Shown one piece after another: positions 37,368 through 49,100 of a stretch of 60,888 nt of DNA. Under the pieces are notes generated by a model. That model saw only the letters and a program-made list of their open reading frames with translations, had not been told where the DNA came from and did not search any database. This DNA comes from Lingula anatina (Eukaryota > Brachiopoda > Lingulata > Lingulida > Lingulidae), in contig NW_019773825.1 of the NCBI RefSeq assembly GCF_001039355.2, positions 385,573 to 446,460 of the forward strand, read 5' to 3'. The stretch's first letter is position 1; each line of letters starts with the position of its first letter. The position numbers and the translations under genes were made by a program.

Positions 37368-37529
37368 AAACCATCAATACCATGCCCACTTCATTTATTC
37401 CTCTTTGATTCACCCACTCAAAAGTGATAAAACACGACTCCACTATTCTCGCTAAAGGTAAAGGTAGATTAACGACTTGTTTGTCCTCATCTAACACCTG
37501 CTGTAATGTCTTAATACCAGGTCTGACAG

Positions 37530-38190
37530 GTGATTTCATTGGAGTAATACAAGCTATTGCCACCATATCTGTCCATTGTTCAGTTAACTAATTTTTATGA
37601 AGTAATACAAGCTATTGCCACCATATATCTGTCCATTGTTCAGTTAACTAATTTTTATGAAGTAATACAAGCTATTGCCACCATATATCTGTCCATTGTT
37701 CAGTTAACTAATTTCTATGGAGTAATACAATCTATTGCCACCATATATCTGTCCATTATTCCGTTAACAAATTTCTATGAAGTAATACAAGCTATTGCCA
37801 CCATATATCTGTCCATTATTCCGTTAACAAATTTCTATGGAGTAATACAAGCTATTGCCACCATATATCTGTCCATTATTCAGTTAACAAATTTCTATGA
37901 AGTAATACAAGCTATTGCCACCATATATCTGTCCATTGTTCAGTTAACTAATTTCTATGGAGTAATACAAGCTATTGCCACCATATATCTGTCCATTGTT
38001 CACTTAACAAATTTCTATGGAGCAATACAAGCTATTACCACCATATATCTGTCCATTATTCAGTTAACTAATTTCTGTAGAGTAATACAAGCTATTGCCA
38101 CCATATTACTACTACACTTTGATCTTAGCCAAAAGGCTCCCTATTATTCAGTAAACCTATTTCTATAGAGTTATACAAGCTATTGCCAAC
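37530..38190. repeat. 60-bp satellite, about ten units
   Basis: Units carry ACCATATATCTGTCCATT, CAGTTAACTAATTTCTATG and AGTAATACAAGCTATTGCC, with an exact 60-bp period and few substitutions. Two further units lie at 37128-37250. The period equals 20 codons, so a 203-codon frame (37557-38168) stays open as a 20-residue repeat (AIATIYLSIVQLTNFYGVI). I consider this a by-product, because no start context, splice sites or non-repeat domain accompany it. Confidence 0.95.
38108..38138 (-). pseudogene. U2 snRNA 5'-region fragment
   Basis: On the minus strand the bases read GCCTTTTGGCTAAGATCAAA then GTGTAGTAG. This matches the highly conserved 5' part of U2 snRNA, including the GUAGUA branch-site recognition element, with one extra A and no U2 sequence on either side. 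About 30 bp is too short for a functional snRNA. It interrupts the last units of the 60-bp satellite. Identification is from the known U2 sequence; how it came here is unknown. Confidence 0.75.
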
Positions 38191-38243
38191 ATATCTCTGT
38201 TCATTACATGTATCCACCTATCATACCAGTTATAGGTTTACTC

Positions 38244-38512
38244 ATGTCAGAATATTTGAGGAACAAGTTGATCTGCAGACTGACAGATCCCCAGATCAAA
38301 AATGGCTGAACTTCATTAAAGCAGAGCCAACTCATCTGCTGATGGCTTCCCCGACTCGGCACACGCCACTGAACGGATTAAATCCTAGCTCTGTGGTTTA
38401 ATTGCTAGACCCCTGCATGGAAGGCACGAGTGCAGGTGGAGAGACCCATCAGCAGATTAGTCGGCTCTGCTTTAATGAAGGTTGGCCATATTTGATATGT
38501 GGATCTGTTAGA
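38244..38512. mobile_element. Palindromic MITE related to family B, long form (diverged copy)
   Basis: The arms pair AGTTGATCTGCAGACTGACA with TTTGATATGTGGATCTGTTA, and CATTAAAGCAGAGCCAACTC with GTCGGCTCTGCTTTAATG. The core ACGGATTAAATCCTAGCTC corresponds to that of 29211-29503. A second short family B copy abuts it at about 38513-38695. Confidence 0.82.
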
Positions 38513-38695
38513 GTCCATTAAGAACAGAAGACTTACAGATGCCCAGGTTCAAATATGGCAACCCACTAAATAGTTTGCCGCTTAATTCCCGAGTAGACAC
38601 TGAACAGACTTCCAGCGGGGATTACGCAATAAGCATTCAAGTGGATCGGCCATATATGATCCGTGGATCTATTAGTTCGCTGTTGTGAATGCGCT

Positions 38696-39717
38696 CTCAG
38701 TCTACAGATCAACTTGTTCTAAACGCCCTCAATGAGACCATTCCTGGCTTATGACCTGGTTTGGCCAACTTTTCTGGTCTAGACAGTGATGGGTACTCTT
38801 GCTAGTTCACGGATCCATTTACAGATGGGGTGAATAAGCTGATGTGTGCTCAATGTATTATTTATTTATTTCAGTTTTATTTATATGGGTTCTATTCATA
38901 GCACACACACAGACAGCAACACAGACCCATATACCTTGATTGCTTGTCTGTGTTTCTATGCAAGTCAATATATTTGAAAGCAACAAATTGATGTGTTTGC
39001 ATTGTTTCTATTCCAGTGCAAGTTGGGAGATAGCCTTTAATGTTTTTAGCATTATGTTCAAGAAAATAATTCTTTTGTTTCTTAGGGCTCTTTACCAATG
39101 AAACTATTAATCTGTGAAGATAGCTCCAACTCATCTTGTTGCCAGTATACTGCCAGCTTCATACTTATAACATAATACCAGCTTTTTTCTGTACGCGACG
39201 TAACGCTAGGAGGCGTGTTAATCTGTTAAACTGATTGTATTCAGTGAGTCCCCGCGGAATTGGATCCATCTGCAGAGAGGGATAGTTTCAACTGGAATGA
39301 GCCAAGCCCTTAATCAAACTCAATCACATCATTGATGACTTTTGTATTCTCCTTCTCATTTTACCAACCTTCAAATTTGCTATCTTCAACAGATCTTCTT
39401 ATCACTCAATCCAATGATGTAGATACCAGGTTTGTCTACAAGAAATGATAAACAAAAAATCCTGTTATAAACAACTAAAAAAATTATGACAAAAATACAA
39501 TGAATCTCCAGTAAAGAGTCAAGGCAGCGTATACACTTCACTAAATACAAGAGATTATATTACACTAAAAATAATAATTGAAGATTTTTAAATTTATTAT
39601 TGACATGGTGCACAATTAACTTACGTGTCTGGCTATATGAAAGATGAATGTCAACAACACCTTCGATGGATCCAAATGTATTACATACATGCACACATTC
39701 CCACCCGCATATAAGCA

Positions 39718-39749
<32 letters not shown>

Positions 39750-39879
39750 AAGACTAAATTTGTATTAAAAAACCTATTGATCATATGAATTATTATAACC
39801 AAGTACTAAGTAACTAGAATGTGGTATAAACTTAGTGCCCCCTATTTATATCAGTAATGGATCATTCCAAGACCGTACT
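38696..39879. other. No gene seen; CA microsatellite and partial family C repeat
   Basis: Holds a fragment of MITE family C (about 39190-39290) and a (CA)n run at about 39721-39749. I recognise no exon. Confidence 0.5.
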
Positions 39880-40115
39880 ACTGGTAACTGTGGATCAATC
39901 TATCTCCAAGGGGATTCTCGCTAAATTGCAATCAACTTAAGCAGCTTAGATGTGTGTCATGCCTACTGAAGCTGCTAGAGGGTAATTAATTATCGTTTAG
40001 CAGCTTCAATAGGCGTGTCAGACATCTAAGCCGCTTAAGCTGAAAGCAATTTAGCGAAAAACCAATGGGAGATGGATCGATCCTGTTAAATCGATCTACG
40101 TATGGGAACCTAATC
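39880..40115. mobile_element. Palindromic MITE, family A (copy 6, subfamily 2)
   Basis: Contains GGGGATTCTCGCTAAATTGC, AGCAGCTTAGATGTGTGTCA and TCAGACATCTAAGCCGCTTA, closest to 22806-23033. The ends are less well defined than in other copies. Confidence 0.82.
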
Positions 40116-42470
40116 TAAAACACAGCTCTGCACAGGTTTCATTTGTTTGAGAGCAAGCACAGGAAGGGGTATAGCAGAGAACATCAATGTATCAGACATG
40201 AGCCTGAGTTAAAAAAAAAAAAAACCTCTGCACATTTATCATTAGACCCAACACCTAACTTTGATGAATCTCAGGAACCTTCAGAAATGAATTAAAAAAC
40301 ACGGAATTCCGCTTTTCTGAAGAAAAAGCTCATATCTGATGTACAGTATATACGTACACTTAATCTAAGAAATGGACTGAATGAGCATGCAGTTCTAGAA
40401 TTCTACAACCTTTTGTTGTGGTTATGAGAGAAAAACAACAAGGTTGTCACCATTTTATTGGTTGACAAACAACATAACTGGACGAAATTGTCAATGATCG
40501 ATTAATTTGTTGTCATTAAAATGAAGTATGGTATGCAACACAAACAGCCCTGTTTTTGCAGTTGTCCCGAGTCAATAGCACAGGAGAGCTATAAAACACA
40601 GATGAGCTCTAAGCTCTAGCAATTGACCATAATAAATGCAATCACTTGATACATGTATCAGTTCCCTGAATGGCTAATAATAACTATATATCAATTAATT
40701 CACTTTTTCAAGTTATATCTTTTACATTGTTGGATTTCTACATTACTTCACATTTCACTTTATGGGCGCATAACCAAAAGTAACTACAGTAAGGAAATAT
40801 AGCAAACACATAACCATCAAATTATCTCTGATTTAAAGCCGAATTTTATTATATTAATTTGTTAAAAGAGAGGGGGAAAAAAAAACAAAACAAAACAGAA
40901 AACCATCACCACATGGCTAGACTATTCAACCAACTGAATCGACTTCTAAATAATGAACCAGTCCTCCTGATGCATTATGAGGACGCAGACGGAGAAAACA
41001 AAATCAATAATACACCATTGGCGTCCAGTCAACATGCTTTCCTGCATATGCATTGCATAACTCCTCAAGCTTTACCATTAAGTTTGTGTTAAGAATAAAG
41101 TCATTTTTCTTCAATCAACAGCTAATATCGACAGCTTATATTATCTCCAGCATTTCGATCTCTCTCAGAGCATCTTCATCAGGGAATGAGGCTATCCAGG
41201 CCAATAATCTCTATCCAGCCTTAGCTTGTGTTATTTTCATGCTTCAGTTGGAAATTTATAGGAGTCTATAACTCAGATCAGTCTAGTCAATATTTCCCAT
41301 TGTATAACGTTAGCCCCGGCTCTAGGTATATTAGCAACAATTAAGATTTCAGACGGCTCTTATGGCGTAGTAAGCATGATGCGTCTGTATGCTACATTAA
41401 ATCAATTAATGGATTTCTTTTTCTATCCTTATTGCTTCCACTCGATCGAGGGAATAGATGAGTGTGTTATTCATAATAGTGTAATTTGGTGTACAGTAGA
41501 AGTCTATGATCTGATATTCCTGCCCATGAAACTATGCTTAGTTGATTTATGGATATTATACTGCTATTATTATGAGGAAGGAATCCAAGCAGAAAGAATC
41601 ACTGAATAGGATACATACTTCAATTATTTTAGTACAGTTCAGAATATGGTTTAATATGCAACACTTTATGCTGGCAGTAGCATACAAATGTTTACAAAAA
41701 GCCCTTTATTTTGACATTTGAATCGGATACGTTTTAGAGAATAAAAAAAATCTTTTACTGGTGATTTATAGAGATTTTTGCATGCGCAAAATTCAAAATC
41801 AGGAAAATATATCATTTGCTATATGACTTTTGTATCAAGTATTGATTTGTTAAAAGCCTCTCTGGAAATAATGTAATAGTTATCTACTGGCATTTGTGTG
41901 ACATAACTACAGAGCACGAAAGCACTGAAAACCACCCAAGGGCAAGAATGAATAAAAGGGCTTTTGATTACTTTTCTAGAGTAAATTGCAAAGACAAATA
42001 AGAAAAAGTTATTATTACTAAAATCTTAATATCACCGTTGTATATTTACAAACTAGATTGAAATTTCTTGAAACAAGAATTTAACTTGATGGGATTTGTG
42101 ATTCTAAATATATATATATATGTATAAATAAATTCACATTCGTTTATTTTACCAATGTACCCTTCAACAACAAAAAAGACCTTTGGGGTATATAATTGAG
42201 CCGTTTCTATAATATATATTTCAATTTTTACACCAGACACTAAGGTAGAGTGAAATTAAAGTTGAACCCCTTGCTCTTCAGGGTGAATCAACTCCAGGCT
42301 GAGCTCGTGAACCTAGAAATCCTACATTTAGACTGCTCTGTTGGCCCCCAAGTACAACATAACCTTCAGAGTTATCTTCTGTAACCATTCATAAAGACTC
42401 TCTATATCTACAAGGTATGTCATTTCTATGTCATTTAGTACTACTTCAATTTATCCGAGAAAAAAAATCG
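40116..42470. other. No gene seen upstream of the PARP2-like promoter
   Basis: About 2.3 kb with few obvious repeats. Open frames of 64-80 codons show no recognised domain. The sequence looks less repetitive than what lies to its left, so it could hold regulatory DNA, but nothing specific can be claimed. Confidence 0.45.
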
Positions 42471-42479
42471 AAAACTTAC

Positions 42480-42670
42480 CGCGTGTAAGGTCAACTTTCT
42501 TAGTTTCCTGCGAATGACGTCATGGATTTCCGTGTATTGAATAATACGTCATCAAAACGGCGGGAAAATACACATGTCTGGACTTGAGAGATATTGATCG
42601 TATAACCCATAATAATAAGTACAAAAACACAGTGCCATCGAATTATAGCTGGCACACTTCACAACGTACT
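42480..42670 (+). promoter_or_regulatory. Promoter region of the PARP2-like gene with CRE- and E2F-type sites
   Basis: TGACGTCA at 42515-42522 is a perfect palindromic CRE/ATF site, TACGTCA at 42545-42551 is a second CRE-like site, and GGCGGGAAA at 42559-42567 is the complement of the E2F consensus TTTCCCGCC. They lie 100-155 bp upstream of the start codon, in a locally CpG-richer patch. E2F control of DNA-repair genes is well known, so these sites fit the gene. No TATA box stands out. On the minus strand a strong donor (CGCG before GTAAGTTTTC, exon side ending at 42480) suggests a divergent non-coding first exon. All of this is motif-based. Confidence 0.6.
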
Positions 42671-45600
42671 ATGCCTGGATCAAGAAGAAAAGCAGGTAAG
42701 ACTCATCTATTTAAAAATCAAATCAGACTACAACCACTTTCTTTTTGAATTTTTGCGGTAGCCAGACACTGACCCTGCTAATGCCAGTGCCATTGTAAAC
42801 ACTAGTCAAAAACCAGCTTCTTTCCCCCCTATTGCTGATAGGTTATCACCCCCCCCCCCCCTCATCCCATGGTTGGTGGAAATATCATAAGGTCAATAGA
42901 ATGCACCATAACCTAAATGTAACATTCAGTTTACAAGTCCAGCCTTTTTAATTGAAATTTCTGACTCGGGATTGTATGTAGTGCACTGCAGAGGGACCCC
43001 CTCCTCCCTACCCCCCCCCCCCCCCCCCAACACACACACATTCACTCACACACTCACTCACACTGTTAAATGAAATCCGAAAATATGCACTTAGGCAAAA
43101 GAAAAAAAAAACGTTGAAAAACATTTTAATCTTATGCCCCTTTGCATTTTCAACTACACTGTACTGTACATCTTCCAAACTTTTAAACCTCTTTTAAAAT
43201 ACTTGTACTTGATTCTTAGCCTCCAGTCCAGGGGATGCTGAACCCAGTACCAAGCGGGTGAAGACAGAATCTGTGATAGATGGCGTCACTGTCCAGTGGG
43301 AGGTTGAGGACAGGAAGAACACATGGATGTCATACCCTGCCAGTCAACAAGGAGAGATTACTGAGGGGTTTAATAATAAGGAGACACAGGTGTGTGTTTT
43401 AAAAATTTTAAAAATGGACTGAGATGATTAAAAATTCTGTTTCTGTGCCCTCTTTAATATTGGTGGACGTAGAACTATTGGTACTTTATTAATTATTTGA
43501 TTTATTTGGTTATATTTTTTTAATTGGAATTAGCATATATATCACAAAATGACAAATTCTTATTAGTGAGATTTTTGGGAAGTTCATAAACTGGCCAGAG
43601 GAACCACACTTTTTAATTAAAAAATTTTAGTAATAGCAATCTCACCGCCTACCTAGAGAGAAGGGACATCATGTCCTTGTATCAAAAATAGTATAATTTA
43701 CTTTTATTTATCTAAGGGGCCATTCAGAATAGGGGACTTACTAGTCCACTCCAAGGGTCAAATATGGCCAACCCACTTGAATACTTCCCCACAGGGAATC
43801 TATTCGGTGTCTATTAGCGGATTAGATGACAAGCTTTGTTGTGGGTCGCCATATTTGACCCTGGGACTAGTTAGTTCCCCATTTTGAATGGGGCCTATGA
43901 AACATAATATCAACAAAGTCTGACTGTTTACCTTTCAAATTGATGTATTTTTTTGACAATAGGTGGCACTTGTTGATGCAAAGGGTGATGAAGTGACAGT
44001 GCTGTTTGATAAAATGATGCAGAAAAGCAAAAAGACAGGATGGGAGAAGAGGATTCACTGTGCAGTACAGGAGAAAGAAGGGACAGGTAATAGGAAGTAA
44101 TGGGATTTCTATTCTTAGTGTAAAAATTATAAGTTTTTTTGTGATTCAAGTTGATATTTGACTTGGTTATCCCCGGGTCAGAACATTTAAACCACTGACA
44201 TCATTGATTTTGGAGGGGAGGGGGAAGGAAAGAAGGGTATTGATGCCCACTGAAGCTAATATACTGTAGTACAGATTATATTTGCGTTCACTCGTGACTG
44301 TATTGAATGTATCAAAAAGATGCTGTTGATATTGAGAATTGAGGGAGGAACTACAGAAAATAAAATCAGATTTAAAAGATTTCCGTTTAGTGTATTGTGA
44401 TGAATGTCTGTATGATCATCAATATGAGGTTTTTCTTTAAATTTTCATCAGGTTTTATAGTGCAAATGATTCCATCAGGTTTTATAGTTTTAGTTAAACA
44501 CCACATTGTTCAGTTATTTTCCTTAGATTTTTCATACCAATTAATCTTTGACTTCTTCAGATTTCTACACATGGCAATGGAAAGATGATAAAAACCAGTG
44601 GAGTTTCTTTGGTGTTGACATCAGTGTCAAGCTCGAAAAATCATTCCATAGTCAGGACAACACTGTTTCATTAACAATAGCAAATAAATCATATACAGTG
44701 GATATAAAAAAGATGGAACAGAAAAATGATGATACAGGGTACTCCAGAAAGATTGCAAGACAGATTTCAGGTCAGTTAGTTTTATGCAATTAGAAAACTT
44801 GATGATTATAAAGTTTATACTGAATAATTGTGGTAAAGTTATATTTAAATATTGCCGACAGGCTCGAGCAGCAATCTTTGGATTGTAATTTTATCAAACA
44901 AAAATATAAAAGCTGATTTTTTTTGTTGACTGCATCAAAATTGAAAAAGTAACCTATGAAGTCTGTACATTTAACAGTTTTGCTTTTTTTAATATAGTCT
45001 TCCCAGTTGCAAAATGTAGACATTTTACAATTTCTGATTAGATACATCTCCATCATGTGGTTAAAAAGTGATCAAAAGTGATCCTTAAGCAGGGGCAGAT
45101 CCATGTTTTCTGACAGTCTCCCAAATTGTATTTTGTTGATCCATCCTCCATTTTTGACTGTCTTCCGACACGTCAGATAAAATTAGATGTCTGTCAATGT
45201 AAACTTGAAAATCTGACCGTCTTCTGGAAGACCCAGAAGACGGCCTGGCCTCAGTCTGCCCCTGTTAATTGCCCTCCCCTCCATTAAAAAAAAAAGAAAG
45301 AAAGATAGAAACAGATCATTTATTGGGAGATATTTTATTGATATTGTCCATATTATTGTATCACAGATCATGAATATATAGATGTTCTATAAAGAATTTA
45401 TTTTAACTGCAGATGCTACAGCATTACCAGAACCACCACCATCAGTCAAAGCAGCCATTGTTGCAAAGCCTTCTGGGAAGAGGAAAACTGCAGATAACAC
45501 TGAGAATAATGTTGATGAGACTGGGGATGCAACGCCTGCTGGAAAAAAAGGAAGATCGGGGCACAGTGCAGTTAAACAAGAGAAAGAAGCAGCATCAGCA

Positions 45601-46058
45601 AAACCTTCCACGTGTAAATTTCTTCTTTGTCAAAACATACATTTAAACAAGATATTTTGGGGACAGTTTTTTTTATCTGTTTAAAAGATGATGGTAGATT
45701 TAGTGATTGATTATGTATTGAATTTAGGATTTTACCATGATGGTATCACAAATCAAGCTTTAAAAAGTCTCTATTGCAGAAATATTTCATCGGGATATTT
45801 TTTTCAAATTATAATTGTAATGAATTCGCCAAAGACGTAAAATAAAGAACTGGAAATTACTGAATTAAATTGCCTATAAATATCATCTTTCCAGCAAAGA
45901 CGGTCCTGTTAAAAGGCAAGGCCCCGGTGGATCCAGAGTGTGTCCAGAAAGCAGGCAAGGCTCATGTGTACTACGAGGGCAATGATGTCTATGACTGTAT
46001 GCTGAACCAGGTTAGAACAAAGATCCACTGGAACTGTTGTAGTTGTACAGTAGCACCT

Positions 46059-46115
<57 letters not shown>

Positions 46116-49100
46116 AAACAGATTATGGGATGCTGTTGTTAGCAAGTTTAGAAAAAATTTTTAAAGCTTTCTGCTTCATTTTATACATGTATGCTTGCAC
46201 CAACATACTCTTATAATTTTGTTACAAAATAAATAAACTTGAAACTTAATTTCGGACCAAGCAATTAATTGTTTACTTTCTCTTTTTCTTTTTCAGACAA
46301 ACCTTTCAAACAACAACAACAAGTATTATCTGTGTCAGCTGCTGCAGGATGATGGGAAGAAGTCGTACAGTGTTTGGTTCCGCTGGGGTCGTGTGGGGAA
46401 GAAAGGACAGAACTCTCTCTTCCCGTGTGGACCAGACCTGGAGGAGGCAAAGAGCATCTTCTGCACAAAGTGAGCGTTGATTTTTACTTTTGGTAATAAG
46501 TTATGGTAATGACTTGATCTTTTGAATGGGCAACAATGGGAACAATGCAAAATTTCTTTGTTGACAGAAACTAAATGAAAATTAGTAGTATGTGGTACTT
46601 TGCCTTATTGTGATAGTTGTGTTTTGTGTATCTTATTTTCCAGATTTCATGACAAAACCAAAAACGAATGGTCTATGAGAGACAAATTCCAGAAAGTCCC
46701 CGGAAAATATGACCTTATCAAGATGGACTATAATGCTTCTGTAAGTATATTTGCAAGGATGAGAATTTTCTGACTATCAACACTTTTTTTTAAGCCTAAA
46801 AGATTGTTGGCCTAGGCAGCCCCTATTTCCCACACCATATTTTCTATTGGTTGAGCACAGAGAGAAGAACCTTTACTTTCCTTAGAAGTAATACATATCT
46901 GCCAACTTTGTGCCTTTAGTTCAAGGGCACATTGTATATTTAAACACATTTGATATACCTCTTCCAGTTGTGACTATTTTAACTCGAAAGTAGTGACCTG
47001 AATCTAATTGAATTGAAAAATGCTAATTTTTTAAAAAAATAATACAATCCTTTTACAGATGTGGTTCAGTGAATAACGTAAAATAATCATTTGTTAAGCA
47101 ACATTTACTCGGGACTAGGATTTAAAAAAGTAAGTTAAAACATTGAAATGTCTGAAAAATACTAAGTGGTTTTCCTCACTCAGAGGGAAAATGTTAACTA
47201 TTGCTGCAGCAAAAAGAATCATCTGTTATCCTCCTTTATCCTCTTAGGATGAGACTGACTCCGGTAAAAAGAAACTTGAGAAGCAAGAAAAAGTTCCTCC
47301 GTCCAAACTTGACCCCCGCGTCCAGAACCTGGTCAACTTGATCTGTGACATCAAGACGATGGAGGATGCTGTCCTGGAGATGAAATATGATGCACAGAAG
47401 GCACCTTTAGGTATGTTAAGCAGGGGCGGATTGAGGTCATCTTTTGGGTCTTCCGGAAGATTGTCAGATTTTCAAGTTTACATTGACGGGTATCCATTTT
47501 TTTTCTTTTGGAAGACGGTCAAAAATGATGTATCAACAAAGGTAATTAGGAAGACTGTCAGAAAATGTCTCTGGATTCGCCCCTGATTAAGGCAGCTTTT
47601 TATATCTCCAATGAACTAGAAGGGAAAGTTTTTACCATCTCCTTACTGTTAGTAGAACATATTTTAGTACAAGAAAAAAAATGTGACATTTTTCTGTGCC
47701 GTATAATTATTCCCATTATTAACAGCAAGGAATTTATAGTGTCCTGTGCCACCACCATCCTCACCATGTGCACCCCCATGATAGAATTAATCAGAAGAAT
47801 ATTTAAAATGGTTGTAAAGCAAAATATTAGAATACAGTAACCAGTCTTTTTCCCAGCAAAAAAAAAAGTAAATCAATGTCTTCAATTTCAGGAAAAATTA
47901 CCAAAGAACAGATCAAGGCTGGGTATGCTGCTCTGAAGAAGATAGACAATTGCATCCAGAAAGAAGAGTTTGGCAGAAAGCTGGTTGAAGCCTGCGATGA
48001 GTTCTACACACGAGTGCCACATGATTTTGGGTGAGACCTACTTGTTCAACATTCTATAACCAGAATCTATATTCTGTGTCATTTTTATTAACAGACACAG
48101 GGTTTGTGCATATAATCATCACCTTACACCCCATTTCCATAGATTAGATCGACCTACTTTAGATCGACCTAACTCCCTGGGGGTTCACGCTAAATAGCTG
48201 TCAGCCGGGCGGACACGAAAGTTAATTACCCCCTTAAAGCTTGTAGTAGGCGGGATGGACATTTAAGTCATATTATCTGAAAGTAATCTAGTGAGACTCC
48301 CCGCGTGGATAGATCGATCTAAAATCTATGGGAATAGAGCCTAAAACTGTAGACTGCATCATTTTCATGCACTTTTCACAGATAATGCATTTTTCAAGTG
48401 TTCAACTGAGCATAATCAAGTTACTTTGATAGAAGGATGCTGTTTGGTGATGTTGGGTTGATTCATTTGCTTTTCTTTGAATTGTTATTGCAAGTTAAGG
48501 AAAGGGATTCATAACAAAATCATTTTACATTTATGATAAATGTTTTTATGACTTTCTCTCCAGCATGTCCAGACCTCCTGTGATAAGAACTAAGGCAGAA
48601 CTGAAATCCAAGATCCAGCTGCTAGAGGTAAGGCTGAGAGGAACTTTTCAAAGTTTCATAGTTTATAATCATAAACTGGTTATAGTGTAGAGAAGTTTCA
48701 TAATTTTAACTTACAGAGGAGACTCTCTCCATGATATTTTTAATGAATTTTGCAATTTTTAGTAGCTGTTTGGTTTTTGCATTTAATTTTTAGCAAAGAA
48801 TTTTATAACATTGGCATGATGACAATATTTAGCTAAATACATGTTTTTATGTTTCTATAATATCCAATAATTCAGTAGTTCCTATAATATCCAAAATATT
48901 CAGTACATTTGAAAATATAATGGAATTCATCACCAAGATTGAATATAGTAGTGATTATATGCACACAAATTTGCTGAAGAAATGAAAGCATGCACTTAAG
49001 AATGTTTTTGTAGTTTTTGTGAATCAGTAGTGTGCTCTTTCTGTAGCATACACATTTTACGGCGTATTGTTTAACATAGATATATTATCTTTTATAATAT

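Noticed and set aside
42480-42590. First coding exon of ING on the minus strand next to the PARP promoter
   Set aside because: The minus-strand sequence before the donor has no frame resembling the ING start; only a non-coding exon is possible.
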